Below are positions 15,309-23,868 of a stretch of 30,756 bases of DNA, piece after piece. The notes beneath the pieces were generated by a model. That model was not told the DNA's origin and did not search any database. It saw nothing but the letters and a program-made list of their open reading frames with translations. Both the position numbers and the translations under genes were made by a program. Positions within the stretch are counted from its first letter, which is position 1. Every line of letters starts with the position of its first letter. Origin of the DNA: Actinocrinis sp046724665 (GTDB lineage Bacteria; Actinomycetota; Actinomycetes; Streptomycetales; Catenulisporaceae); NCBI GenBank assembly GCA_046724665.1, contig JBKOWZ010000243.1, forward strand, positions 1 to 30,756, written 5' to 3'.

Positions 15309-16841
15309 ATGCCGATGACGGGGGTACGTGTGCGCGCAACGATCCGGAACCTGTGTGTGTTGAGCTTGTCGGCGGCGTTGTGCGCGCCAGGGCCGGTTCA
15401 CGCCGCGACGGACACGAAGGCCGACGGCGCGACGGCGGCAGGGCTGTCAGCTTACGATCATCAGCGTCTGCGATGGACGAGCTGTCCGGGCATCGACGAC
15501 CCGAGGCTGCGGTGCGCCTCCGTGCGCGTGCCGCTGGATTACGCCCACCCCGAGCGGCGGGCCATCAGCATCACCATCTCGCGGCTGCCTGCCACCGACC
15601 CGGCTCAGCGGCGCGGGGTACTGCTGACCACGGGAGGCGGGCCCGGCGGCGCGGGAGTCCCGCTGCCGATCCAGCTAAGTCAGAGCCTTGATCCTAAGAT
15701 CCTGGCGAAGTACGATCTGATCGGCTTCGACATGCGCTTTGTCGAGCGCAGCACGCCGATCACCTGCGGGCAGCCGGCCGAGGAGCCGGGCGGCTACTGG
15801 GTGCGCGTGGACGGATTCCAGTCCTTCGACGCGACCAGCGAGCAGGCGGCGGCACTCGCCCGGGACTGCGCACGGTACGCGGGCTGGGCACTGCCCTACG
15901 CCACGACCGCCAATGCCGCCCGCGACATGGACCTCGTGCGCGCCGCGTTGGGTGAACAGACCATCTCGTATCTGGGCGGCTCGTACGCGGCGCTGCTCGG
16001 GGTCGCGTACAGCTCCCTGTTCCCCGACCGGTTGGATCGGCTGGTGCTGGACAGCCCAAACGACTATGACACGGTATGGAGATCATTCGAATTAGGTCGC
16101 ACGGCCGCGATGGAGAGCAACTACGACGCTTTCCTGGCCTGGCTGGCCCAGAACGACGCCACCTACCACCTGGGCACGACGTCGGCGCAGGTCGGCTCCG
16201 CGATCACGGGGACTTTGCACCAGGCCGCCGCACAGCCCATCGTGGCCGGCGACCACGCGTGGACCATGGGAGAGCTCGGTTACCTGCTCGTGGTGGCGAC
16301 CTACTTCCAGCAACTGTGGCAGGTGGTCGCAATCGACGTCGTGAGCATCCGGGTCGGCGCGGCGCCGCCGGTGCCGCTGGAGCTCTACCCGGCCGCCCTG
16401 CCAGGCACCCCGGGCGTACCGGCCGACAACCACACCGCGGCGAACCTGGCATTCCGCTGCGGCGACAACGCCTGGCCGCGCCTGCCCGGCGCCTACCAGG
16501 ACGACCTCAGCCACTACAGCGGACTCTACCCGGTCTACGGCCCGGCCAACGCCAACATCGGGCCGTGCGCATTCTGGCCTGTGAGCCGGGACAACACCAT
16601 TGCGTTGTCGGCCAACCGGGCGCACGGCGCGCTGATCACGGCCGCGTTGCTGGACGCCGCCGTGCCCCTGCCCAACTCGCTGGCCACCCACGCCGCCATC
16701 CACGTTTCCCGGCTGGTCACCGTCGATCAGCGGGTGCACACTCCCTTTCTCAGCGGCCAGGGCGGTGCGTGCATGAACTCCGCAGTCACCACGTATCTGA
16801 CCTCCGGGCAACTGCCCGACACTGATCTTGCTTGTCCCTGA
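15309..16841 (+). CDS. secreted alpha/beta-hydrolase, tripeptidyl-aminopeptidase-like (S33)
   Basis: This serine hydrolase probably removes short peptides from protein N-termini outside the cell. The product has about 510 residues. A signal peptide ends at PVHA, followed by LRWTSCPG. The oxyanion region is TTGGGPGGAGVP. The nucleophile elbow is YLGGSYAALLG, with GGSYA where the family usually has GVSYG. The acid is most likely the Asp in LLDAAVPLPNSLATH and the base the His in VTVDQRVHTPF, both at the family positions. The C-terminal NSAVTTYLTSGQLP is the usual end. The order matches Streptomyces TAP/SlpD-like peptidases. Starts at 15309 or 15315 are equally possible because no strong ribosome site is visible. 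Confidence 0.85.
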   Translation: MPMTGVRVRATIRNLCVLSLSAALCAPGPVHAATDTKADGATAAGLSAYDHQRLRWTSCPGIDDPRLRCASVRVPLDYAHPERRAISITISRLPATDPAQRRGVLLTTGGGPGGAGVPLPIQLSQSLDPKILAKYDLIGFDMRFVERSTPITCGQPAEEPGGYWVRVDGFQSFDATSEQAAALARDCARYAGWALPYATTANAARDMDLVRAALGEQTISYLGGSYAALLGVAYSSLFPDRLDRLVLDSPNDYDTVWRSFELGRTAAMESNYDAFLAWLAQNDATYHLGTTSAQVGSAITGTLHQAAAQPIVAGDHAWTMGELGYLLVVATYFQQLWQVVAIDVVSIRVGAAPPVPLELYPAALPGTPGVPADNHTAANLAFRCGDNAWPRLPGAYQDDLSHYSGLYPVYGPANANIGPCAFWPVSRDNTIALSANRAHGALITAALLDAAVPLPNSLATHAAIHVSRLVTVDQRVHTPFLSGQGGACMNSAVTTYLTSGQLPDTDLACP

Positions 16842-16916
16842 CCTGTGACAGGTTAGTGCGCTGCCGCTCGGCCGTGGATTTGGTCGAGGGCCGTTCGCAG
16901 GTCAGCAGTCAGGCGA

Positions 16917-16954
16917 GTGCGCGGGGCGCTCGTGGGTGCCAGCGCCCCGCGCAC
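16917..16954. terminator. bidirectional terminator between peptidase and FN3-CBM2 genes
   Basis: GTGCGCGGGGCGCT (16917-16930) pairs perfectly with AGCGCCCCGCGCAC (16941-16954) around a 10-base loop. It lies between the stops of two convergent genes (16841 and 16982), so it can end both transcripts. Confidence 0.8.
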
Positions 16955-16981
16955 CTTGCCCCCGTGCGACCGGCTTCCTGC

Positions 16982-17974
16982 TCATGCCGCGGTGCAGGGC
17001 AATCCGTTGAACGTGAAGCCGCTCGGCGGCGCGGGCGGGTTCGCATAGCCTACGAAACCGAAGAAGAGCTGCCCGCCCGGCCCGACCGTGCCATTCCACG
17101 AGGCGGGCGTGATCGTGCCCGAACCGCCGACGCGGCTCAGCACGCCGCCGAAGACGCTGCTGACCGTCGCGGCAGGCGCGAGCGAGAAGCCGAATGTCCA
17201 GCCACTGATGGCAGCCGCGGTAGAGTTCACGATCGTGGCGGAGGCAGTGAATCCGGTGCCGTACACCTGGAGCTGCACCGCGCAGGACGGCGTCTTGGTG
17301 ACGGCCAGGGTCGTGAGCGTCGCGGGATCAGAGTGCTGCGAGACATTGCCGCGTGCGTCGAAGGCGATGACTGCGTACGTGTAGGACGTACCCGGCGACA
17401 AGCCATAGACGGATTGGAAGTTGCCCGACGCGGATACGGTCCGGATCGTGGTCCAGGCGCCGTTTACCAGCTGCTGCAAGTAGTAGCCGGTCACCTGGAC
17501 GTTGTCAGTGGACTGGCCCCAGAAGACGTCCGCGCTCGTGGTCGTGACGCCGCTGAAGCTCGGCGTTCCAGGCTTCGACGGTGCAATGGAGTCAGGGCCG
17601 GATAACGTCGTGAACGAAATCGACGCGGATGGCGGGCTTTGCGAGTAGCCGATGTCGGGCACTGCGGCCGAGTACACCCGGAACGTGTACTCGACTCCAG
17701 GCGTCAGGCCGGTGAGCGGCAGGTAGTCGCAGAGCCCGGTCGCATAGGTCTGCCACGATCCGTTGAAGTATCGCTGGACGACGTCGCCCGTCGAATAGCA
17801 GGAGCTGCCCCAGTCCATTTCGGCTGAGGTGTCGGCCACGTGCAGCACCTCGAGACCGGTAGGCGCGGGCAACGGAGTGTCGGCGCGCGCGGGCGTGGCC
17901 GCGAGGGTACCGAGGGCCAACGCGGCCGCCAAGGCGAATCCGCGCGTTGCCGTAAGAATACGAAGACGCTTCAT
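16982..17974 (-). CDS. secreted carbohydrate-binding protein: FN3-FN3-CBM2, no catalytic domain
   Basis: The 330-residue product starts with a signal peptide (1-31, cut after ATPARA). Residues about 36-125 form a fibronectin type III domain (APTGLEVLHVADTSAEMDW, ending in SISFTTL) and about 132-215 a second (PGTPSFSGVTTTSADVFW). From about 222 to the end is a CBM2-like module: a leading Cys, FTASATIVNSTAAAISGWTF, SWNGTVGPGG and a closing GLPCTAA with the second Cys. CBM2 binds crystalline cellulose or xylan. FN3-CBM2 tails usually follow a hydrolase domain, which is absent here. The ATG at 17974 is chosen for the signal peptide; no clear ribosome site is visible. It may act as a binding or accessory protein for the glycanases. 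Confidence 0.85.
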   Translation of the reverse strand: MKRLRILTATRGFALAAALALGTLAATPARADTPLPAPTGLEVLHVADTSAEMDWGSSCYSTGDVVQRYFNGSWQTYATGLCDYLPLTGLTPGVEYTFRVYSAAVPDIGYSQSPPSASISFTTLSGPDSIAPSKPGTPSFSGVTTTSADVFWGQSTDNVQVTGYYLQQLVNGAWTTIRTVSASGNFQSVYGLSPGTSYTYAVIAFDARGNVSQHSDPATLTTLAVTKTPSCAVQLQVYGTGFTASATIVNSTAAAISGWTFGFSLAPAATVSSVFGGVLSRVGGSGTITPASWNGTVGPGGQLFFGFVGYANPPAPPSGFTFNGLPCTAA

Positions 17975-18311
17975 GGCGCCATGGTGAACGCCGTGCGGGT
18001 TGTCCGAAGCCGATCCTGGCCACCGTTGGACAGCGTTGGACGCTCGCCCGCATGCCACGCCGTGACCGCCACGGACGGTCCCCTCGCATTCGACCGATAT
18101 GTCTGCACCGGACATCGTCGAGAGTCGACCGGCCGGGTGGATAACTGAAAAGGCCGCCGTAGACATCGCGAGCGCCGGGTGGCGACCACGACAAGATCTG
18201 GGAGTAGACTTCAAGATACCGAAGGCACCTCGAAGTCCGCTCTCCAAGGCGGCATCGTCTCCGGCGAACGAATATTCCGGGCGCTCGTCGCCCCGGAGAC
18301 AGGTCCGCACT

Positions 18312-18749
18312 ATGACCGCGACCACGCTCCCTCCCCCAGCACTCGCCGCACGCGTCAGCCTCAAGCCGGCCGGCGATCACCTCGGGATGGTCAACGGCGC
18401 GTGGTGGCCGCGCTCACGTGACCTCGCCCGTGAACTGCCACCTCTGATCGCCGTGTTGGATGAGGCATGGGGGCCGGTCAACCGCGCCACCGTGAACGTG
18501 CGTATGTGGCCTGAAATCCCCAAGAAGGTGCGCACCGGCACGCACACCGTGCGTGTGGGATGGTTCGACGCCGAGCAGGACCCCCACGACATCTGTCTGC
18601 TGTCCTACCGGCGCGGCGGGCGCTGGGACCTGCTCGTCATCCCCCCGGAACTCGATCCCGACGCCGCCGCACGCCTGATGGCCATCGCCGCCGAAGAAGG
18701 CAAGATGCAGACCGCCAGTGCACTGCTCGCCGCTTCGTCGGCACCGTGA
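18312..18749 (+). CDS. DUF5994 family protein (copy 1)
   Basis: This small cytoplasmic protein of 145 residues belongs to a family seen in Actinobacteria and has no known function. The hallmark is near residue 20: HLGMVNGAWWPRSRDLARELPPL, a G-x-WWPRS-x-DL-x-x-ELP core. It is followed by a strand pair (TGTHTVRVGWF, RWDLLVIPPELD) and a C-terminal helix (AARLMAIAAEEG). The start at 18312 gives the usual family length. The ribosome site is weak. A second member lies at 22021-22578, and the two share the WWPRS core and the VVIPP/VVVPP strand but little else. The gene stands alone, divergent from the FN3-CBM2 gene. Confidence 0.8.
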   Translation: MTATTLPPPALAARVSLKPAGDHLGMVNGAWWPRSRDLARELPPLIAVLDEAWGPVNRATVNVRMWPEIPKKVRTGTHTVRVGWFDAEQDPHDICLLSYRRGGRWDLLVIPPELDPDAAARLMAIAAEEGKMQTASALLAASSAP

Positions 18750-19352
18750 CCAGGCCTACGCGACGCGCGTAAGACGTAGATGCGGAATATGGTTAGGGTG
18801 TCCGTGGCACTTCGTACGCTGATAATCAATTCGGTGTCGCCACGAGTGCTTTGAGAATCCGGATCGTCAAGGATCCGGAGACCAGGCGTCTGATGATGCC
18901 GAATTGCGATCTTTCCCACCCCGACGCTGCCGAGGCGTCGTCCGCACCTGAGGCGCGGCCGACGATCGCGCCAACCAGTTCACTCTGTACGACCTGTTCG
19001 CCGGCGGCCGGAAGCGGCCGCTCACCGGTCTGCGGGCCGCGCCCGGTGGACCGCTGGCCTGATGGACCGCGACGGGCCACCGCGGACGCGATAGGCCGGA
19101 TAGCCGAGTACGCGGCGCTTCCCCACCTAGGAACAGACACCCGCACTGTGGCGTGATCGTCACAGGCCGCGCAGACAACTCTCGGGGCGACCGCCCCGAG
19201 ACCAGGTCGGCCATACGGCGCAATCCGGGGTCTGGGCGGCCACTGCCGCCCGACGTGCCCGGCCTCGGATTCCGCTCTCATGTGTCGCCTGAAGCGCATC
19301 GGCCCGCCCGGCGCTTCGGCGTGTGGGTTTCTCGAAATCCGCGCCGCCAGTG
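18750..19352. other. 600-base gap with an inverted repeat and a possible decayed small ORF
   Basis: No confident gene is present. TCCGGAT (18858-18864) and ATCCGGA (18873-18879) form a small hairpin. Just after it an ATG at 18896 opens a frame beginning MPNCDLSHP. Its leader and first codons resemble those of the small ORF at 29857 (MPNQILSQP). A second frame nearby reads LYDLFAGGRKRPLTG up to about 19070. This may be a decayed member of the cassette described in the findings. Confidence 0.35.
19291..19317 (-). terminator. possible terminator after groEL
   Basis: GAAGCGC (19291-19297) and GCGCTTC (19311-19317) form a 7-bp stem with a 13-base loop, and flanking bases can extend it with mismatches. 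It lies about 35 bases past the groEL stop on the minus strand. The stem is modest. Confidence 0.4.
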
Positions 19353-20927
19353 TTACTCCTCGCGTCTTTCGGCGATGACGACCTCGATGGTGAGGAACAG
19401 TGCGGCGATCGATGCGGAGTTCTGCAACGCGCAGCGGGTCACCTTGGCCGGCTCGACGATCCCGGCCTTGACCATGTCGACGTACTGGCCGGTCACGGCG
19501 TTCAGGCCGTGGCCGGCGGGCAGGTGCGCGACCTTGTCCACGGCGACGCCGCCTTCCAGGCCGGCGTTGGCCGCGATCTGTCGCAGCGGGGCGGTCAGTG
19601 CAGCTCGCACGATGCCGGCGCCGGTCGCCTCGTCGCCGGTCAAACCCAGGGTTTCGAACGCGGTGCGGGCGGCGTCGGCCAGGGCGACGCCGCCGCCGGG
19701 CAGCAAGCCCTCCTCGACGGCGGCCTTCGCGTTGCGCACGGCGTCCTCGACGCGGTGCTTGCGCTCTTTGAGTTCGACCTCGGTCGCGGCACCGACTCTG
19801 ACCACCGCGACCCCGCCGGCGAGTTTGGCCAGGCGTTTGCGCAGATGTTCGGAGTCGTAGTCGGAGTCGCTGCGCTCGATCTCGGCGCGGATCCGGTTCA
19901 CCCGCCCGGTGATCCGGTCACCGCCGAGGCCTTCGATGATGGTGGTCTCCTCCTGCGTGACGACCATCCTGCGCGCGCGACCGAGTACCTCGAGGCCACA
20001 GGTCTCCAGGGTGAGTCCTACGCTCTCGGAGACGACCTGGCCACCGGTGAGCGCCGCGATGTCGCCGAGCATGTCCCGGCGGCGGTCCCCGAAGCCCGGC
20101 GCCTTGACGGCCAGCGACTTCAGCGCGCCGCCCAGAGTGTTCACCACCAGCGTGGCCAGGGCTTGGCCCTCGACGTCCTGCGCGATCACCGCGAGCGGCC
20201 CGCCCGCTTGCACGACCTTCTCCAGCAGGGGCAGCAGGTCCGCCACGGCGGCGATCTTGTCGTCGACGATCAGAACGTACGGGTCGTCGAGCACTGCTTC
20301 CATACGTTCGGTGTCGGTCATGAAGTACGGACTGAGGTAGCCCCGATCGAAGCGCATACCCTCGGTCAGCTCCAGTTCGAGACCGAAGGTGTTCGACTCC
20401 TCGACGGTGATGACGCCTTCCTTGCCGACCTTGTCCATCGCCTCGGCGATCAGCTCGCCGATCGCGCTGTCGCCGGCCGAGATCGACGCGGTGGCAGCGA
20501 TCTGCTCCCTGCTCTCCACCTCCTGCGCGGCCGCGGCCAGTACCGCGCACACCGAAGCGACCGCGGCCTCGATACCGCGTTTGAGGGCGATCGGGTCGGC
20601 GCCGGCCGCCACGTTGCGCAATCCCCCGCGGATCAGGGCGCGAGCCAGCACCGTGGCCGTGGTCGTACCGTCCCCGGCGTCGTCGTCGGTCTTCTTGGCG
20701 ACCTCCTTGACCAACTCGGCCCCGATCCGCTCCACCGGGGTGTCGAGCTCGATCTGACGGGCGATCGACACCCCGTCGTTCGTGATCGTGGGAGCGCCCC
20801 ACGCGTTCCCGAGCACGACGTTGCGGCCCTGCGGCCCGAGGGTCACCTTCACGGCGTCGGCGAGGATGTCCACCCCGCGCTCCAGACCGCGGCGTGCCTG
20901 TTCGTCGAATGCGATCAACTTGGCCAT
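19353..20927 (-). CDS. groEL: GroEL paralogue (60-kDa chaperonin, HSP60) without a groES partner
   Basis: Chaperonins fold proteins in a double-ring ATP-driven chamber. The 524-residue product begins MAKLIAFDEQARRGLERG; the ATG at 20927 has AAGGA about nine bases upstream. Family landmarks are VKVTLGPQGRNVVL, DDDAGDGTTTATVL (ATP site, Asp86), KAPGFGDRRRDML, and the equatorial AAVEEGLLPGGGVAL with an Asp just before it at the E. coli Asp398 position. The C-terminus stops at VIAERREE, with neither the GGM tail of most GroELs nor the His-rich tail of actinobacterial GroEL1. It has no groES next to it and no CIRCE sequence upstream, and follows a slipin gene by 34 bases. It is most likely an extra, specialised copy. 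Confidence 0.93.
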   Translation of the reverse strand: MAKLIAFDEQARRGLERGVDILADAVKVTLGPQGRNVVLGNAWGAPTITNDGVSIARQIELDTPVERIGAELVKEVAKKTDDDAGDGTTTATVLARALIRGGLRNVAAGADPIALKRGIEAAVASVCAVLAAAAQEVESREQIAATASISAGDSAIGELIAEAMDKVGKEGVITVEESNTFGLELELTEGMRFDRGYLSPYFMTDTERMEAVLDDPYVLIVDDKIAAVADLLPLLEKVVQAGGPLAVIAQDVEGQALATLVVNTLGGALKSLAVKAPGFGDRRRDMLGDIAALTGGQVVSESVGLTLETCGLEVLGRARRMVVTQEETTIIEGLGGDRITGRVNRIRAEIERSDSDYDSEHLRKRLAKLAGGVAVVRVGAATEVELKERKHRVEDAVRNAKAAVEEGLLPGGGVALADAARTAFETLGLTGDEATGAGIVRAALTAPLRQIAANAGLEGGVAVDKVAHLPAGHGLNAVTGQYVDMVKAGIVEPAKVTRCALQNSASIAALFLTIEVVIAERREE

Positions 20928-20961
20928 ACGCTGCGTCCTTCGTTCGAAGCTACGGGGTGGC

Positions 20962-21846
20962 TTACTTCGTGGGCCCGACCTGGTCCGGATGGGGCATCGC
21001 GACCGCCGTTGCCATGCGCAGCGGCACACGGCCCGTGGTCGGCACCGGCGGCGGGGGCGCAGCCGGCGGGGCCGCGGCGGCGCTTTCGCGGGCCAGGAAT
21101 GCGCCGAGTTCGGCGATGGTGGTCATCAGCGGCGCGGGGAAGACCACGGTGGTGTTCTTGTCGACGCCGATCTCCACCAAGCTCTGCAGGTTACGCAGTT
21201 GCAGGGCCAGGGGGTGGGCCATCATCGTGTCGGAGGCGTCGCCGAGCGCCGCGGCGGCCAGCGATTCCCCCTCCGCGTTGATGATCTTCGCTCTCTTCTC
21301 CCGTTCCGCCTCGGCTTGGCGGGCCATAGCGCGCTTCATGCTCTCGGGCAGCTGGATGTCCTTGAGCTCCACCAGGGTGACCTCCACGCCCCAGTCCACG
21401 GTGGTCACGTCGAGGATTTCGCGGATGTCCAGATTGATCCGGTCGGTCTCGGATAGGGTCTCGTCCAGCGTGTGGCGCCCGACGACCTTGCGTAGCGTGG
21501 TCTGGGCGATCTGGTCGATCGCGGCACGCACGTTCTCGATGGCCACGACGGACTTGATGGCGTCCACGATGCGGTAGTAGGCCACCGCGGAAACGTCCAC
21601 GCTGACGTTGTCACGGGTGATGATGCCCTGGGACTGGATCGGCTGGGTGACGATGCGCAACGAGACCCGGTGCAAGACGTCGACGAACGGGATGATCAGC
21701 CGGAAACCCGGTGGCCGCGGTCCCTGCACGCGCCCGAGCCGGAAGAGCACGCCGCGCTCGTACTGCTTAACGATCCTGACGGACAGTGCGAGCCCCAGCA
21801 GGGCCAGCACGAGGACGACGACGAGCACGGTGATCAGAACGCCCAT
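20962..21846 (-). CDS. slipin: SPFH/stomatin/prohibitin-family membrane protein
   Basis: Slipins are membrane-anchored scaffold proteins that oligomerise in the inner membrane and affect membrane domains and proteolysis. The 294-residue product has one N-terminal membrane segment (1-23). The SPFH domain follows: IVKQYERGVLFRLGR, PFVDVLHRVSLR, then IITRDNVSVDVSAVAYYR and the stomatin VELKDIQLPESMKRAM. A charged helix (RQAEAEREKRAKIINAEGE) is the usual coiled-coil. The tail is Ala/Pro-rich (APPAAPPPPVP). The start has AAGGA about eight bases upstream. Bacterial slipins often pair with an NfeD protease-like gene; none is here. It sits between DUF5994 (upstream) and groEL (downstream), all on the minus strand. 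Confidence 0.92.
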   Translation of the reverse strand: MGVLITVLVVVLVLALLGLALSVRIVKQYERGVLFRLGRVQGPRPPGFRLIIPFVDVLHRVSLRIVTQPIQSQGIITRDNVSVDVSAVAYYRIVDAIKSVVAIENVRAAIDQIAQTTLRKVVGRHTLDETLSETDRINLDIREILDVTTVDWGVEVTLVELKDIQLPESMKRAMARQAEAEREKRAKIINAEGESLAAAALGDASDTMMAHPLALQLRNLQSLVEIGVDKNTTVVFPAPLMTTIAELGAFLARESAAAAPPAAPPPPVPTTGRVPLRMATAVAMPHPDQVGPTK

Positions 21847-22020
21847 GGTGACACTTCCTTGAGAACGCGGATCGGTTTGCTTGCAGGGGCCGGGTCACCG
21901 GTGCGGCGCGCGAAACCCGGCCACGTGAGGGATGCGTTCACTGGACGGCGGATCGGAGACGGCGAAAGTGCCGCCGACGGCCTGCGGCCACGGTGATGGC
22001 GACGTCGGACGCGACGGCGT

Positions 22021-22578
22021 TCACCGCGCGAGGACCCGCCCGCCGTCGGTCTCCCAAGCGGCCGCGGACAGTGGGTCAACCGGGCCGGCGTTCCCGAGCG
22101 GCGTGTGCGGCCCGCTGTTCGCTCGTTCGATGATGCCGACGGCACGGCGCAGATCGCCGCCGAGCCCCGCGAGGGCGAGGACCCGCTCGGCGACCCGGTG
22201 GTCGGTGCGCGGGGGGACGACCACCAAATCAGTGCGCTTCGAACCCGAGCTGTCGACGAGGCTGATCGACGCGGCGACCTGGTCGGTGGAAGGGGCGAGG
22301 GCCACCGGGCGGCCCGCTCCGGCCAGGGTGCGCGGCGCCGGCTTCCAGGCGGTCGGGTTGTAGGTGACCTGCGCGACGTCGTGGCCGGCCGAGCTCAGTT
22401 CGGCCAAGAGCTGGGGAAGCTCCGCGCTCAGGTCGAGCGAACGGGGCCACCAACCGCCGTCGACGAATCCGTCGGCGCCGGTGGGGCCGCGGCGCTTCAA
22501 CCGCAACCCATCCGACGCTCTCGGGGTGGATGCGGCGGCCGGGACGGTCAGGGAATCGGGGGTGTTGAGGACGGTCAT
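22021..22578 (-). CDS. DUF5994 family protein (copy 2), first gene of the slipin-groEL unit
   Basis: This 185-residue cytoplasmic protein of unknown function has the family core GADGFVDGGWWPRSLDLSAE followed by LPQLLAEL. Then come a conserved strand (VTYNPTAWKPAPRTL), a second strand (RTDLVVVPPRTDHRVAERVL) and a helix with AVGIIERAN. The C-terminal tail after about residue 155 is Pro/Gly-rich and longer than in copy 1 (145 residues). ATG at 22578 is chosen; an in-frame GTG three codons earlier is possible and neither has a clear ribosome site. The stop is 174 bases before the slipin start, so co-transcription is plausible but not certain. Confidence 0.8.
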   Translation of the reverse strand: MTVLNTPDSLTVPAAASTPRASDGLRLKRRGPTGADGFVDGGWWPRSLDLSAELPQLLAELSSAGHDVAQVTYNPTAWKPAPRTLAGAGRPVALAPSTDQVAASISLVDSSGSKRTDLVVVPPRTDHRVAERVLALAGLGGDLRRAVGIIERANSGPHTPLGNAGPVDPLSAAAWETDGGRVLAR

Positions 22579-22857
22579 GGCGTGCACCGATCAGGGCCCG
22601 CTTCGGGCCGGTTGCCAATCGCCAGGGGCGAGGCCGGCCTGGAAGCCGTCGTGCGAAATACCCTCGGTAACACACATACTACGCCGCTTAACCCTCGCCT
22701 GACCCTGGACGCGGAGCCGGAGATAATTCCGGCGGCGATGAGGATGTAGGCCGCCAGGGCGCAGTTCCCGGTTCGCCGCGGTGAACCACGTCGCCGGGTC
22801 GGCCAGGTGAGGTAAGCGGGCGAGGGGTGCCGTTGATCGCCGCCGATGCGGTTTCGG

Positions 22858-23667
22858 TTACGCCTCGGCTGACTCCGGCTCGGGGATCCGCACCGCGATC
22901 TCTGCGCCAAGACGGTAGCCGCCGCGCAGCACCAGGCCGTCGCCGCTCCAGAAGCTGCCCGCGTCGTACCAGCCAGGCCGACGCTGCCCAAGCAACCCCA
23001 TGTCCTGGTAGGTCGCGGCGACGATCTCCGCGCAGTAGGCAGTCTCCCGGCCGAGACCCGGAAAGTCTCGGCGCCGCCGGGGAAAGCGCGCGCCGAGCCA
23101 TCGTGAAGCAAGCTTGGCGGTGGAGGGGAACGGGGTGCCATCCAGCCGCGCGACGGTCCGCAGGGCGGCATCCTGCATCTCCCGGGCGACCGGCCGCTCC
23201 AGCTGGCGCAGCCAGGCCTGCTGGGCGTAGCGGCCCGTCCACAGCCTGACGGACTCGTGCAGGTCGTGCAGCTGGGCGCCACGCCGGCGGACGCCGGACC
23301 ACAGATCGGGCAGCGAGCGGCCCAGCTCGGCAAACGCCGCTTCTACCGCACCACGCCGCCGCGCCCGGCCACCGCCTCGACGCCACGCACCCGCCGCCGC
23401 GTCCACCGCATGACCGGCATCAAGACGCTTATCGTCAAACGCCGAGCTGGCCCGCAGCGGTCGCGACGAAGATTCCAACCCGCCTGCGACCACGAAGCGC
23501 GAAGGCCCGCGACACGTCGGCGTGGCGGGACCACTGGCGCCGCCGCTATCGTCACGGTGTCCTGGGCCTACGCGGAGACGCCGGGTAACCCCGCGGTTGG
23601 CCGGCCCTTGGGTCGGGTGCGGTGCAGACCTCGGTCGAGATACATGTCGCCGCGACCGGCGGGACAT
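22858..23667 (-). CDS. protein with a YiiX/NlpC-like C-terminal half; N-terminus doubtful
   Basis: The C-terminal 170 residues look like a real gene. LHDLHESVRLWTGRYAQQAW and VARLDGTPFPSTAKLASRW are followed by TAYCAEIVAATYQDMGLL, then GWYDAGSFWSGD and RLGAEIAV. The Y-C-(A/S)-E-(I/V)-V-A-x-T-Y-x-x-MGLL stretch with the later WYDPGxFWSGD recalls YiiX/YebB-type papain-fold hydrolases, where it forms the second half of the domain. The first 90 codons are Arg-rich and unlike a protein. The true start is therefore probably further in (about 23350-23400), or the N-terminal half was lost or frameshifted. I cannot say whether it is active. Same strand as the DUF5994 unit, 279 bases before it. Confidence 0.6.
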   Translation of the reverse strand: MSRRSRRHVSRPRSAPHPTQGPANRGVTRRLRVGPGHRDDSGGASGPATPTCRGPSRFVVAGGLESSSRPLRASSAFDDKRLDAGHAVDAAAGAWRRGGGRARRRGAVEAAFAELGRSLPDLWSGVRRRGAQLHDLHESVRLWTGRYAQQAWLRQLERPVAREMQDAALRTVARLDGTPFPSTAKLASRWLGARFPRRRRDFPGLGRETAYCAEIVAATYQDMGLLGQRRPGWYDAGSFWSGDGLVLRGGYRLGAEIAVRIPEPESAEA

Positions 23668-23848
23668 CGCGACCCGCCGAGTCCTGTCGGTAGCCTGCCC
23701 GCAGGCTCGGGCCCGGCACGGCCGGCGGCCGACCGGGCACTTCCCGGCGGCGCAAGCCGGTGGCGGACCTGACCAGCAGGATGGCGAGGGCGACCACCCC
23801 GGCCAGCATGATGATCACGCCGACGATGTGGATGTCGATCCCGGACAT
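23552..23848 (-). CDS. small DUF6458-like membrane protein, start uncertain
   Basis: The first annotated codon is ATG at 23848, but the coding pattern clearly begins upstream. The same frame reads GALVAITAGAILTYAVGFT before it, then MSGIDIHIVGVIIMLAGV. Together these give two membrane segments, as in DUF6458 proteins (G-A-I-L-x-x-A-V, D-(I/L)-x-x-V-G-x-I-(L/I)-M). No ATG, GTG or TTG exists in this frame upstream as far as its TGA. A CTG or a GTC after AGGGAG at about 23900 sits where the family start should be, so the start may be mutated or non-standard. The C-terminal half is Pro/Arg-rich. A degenerate relative is at 30121-30240. Confidence 0.5.
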   Translation of the reverse strand: MSGIDIHIVGVIIMLAGVVALAILLVRSATGLRRREVPGRPPAVPGPSLRAGYRQDSAGRDVPPVAATCISTEVCTAPDPRAGQPRGYPASPRRPRTP

Positions 23849-23868
23849 CGTGAAACCGACCGCGTAGG

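Noticed and set aside
19323..21281. 652-codon plus-strand open frame opposite groEL and slipin
   Set aside because: It spans two well-defined minus-strand genes and shows only shadow composition.
19353..21846. CIRCE or HAIR heat-shock operators upstream of groEL
   Set aside because: I looked for the TTAGCACTC/GAGTGCTAA pair and HspR-type repeats upstream of groEL, slipin and DUF5994 and found none.
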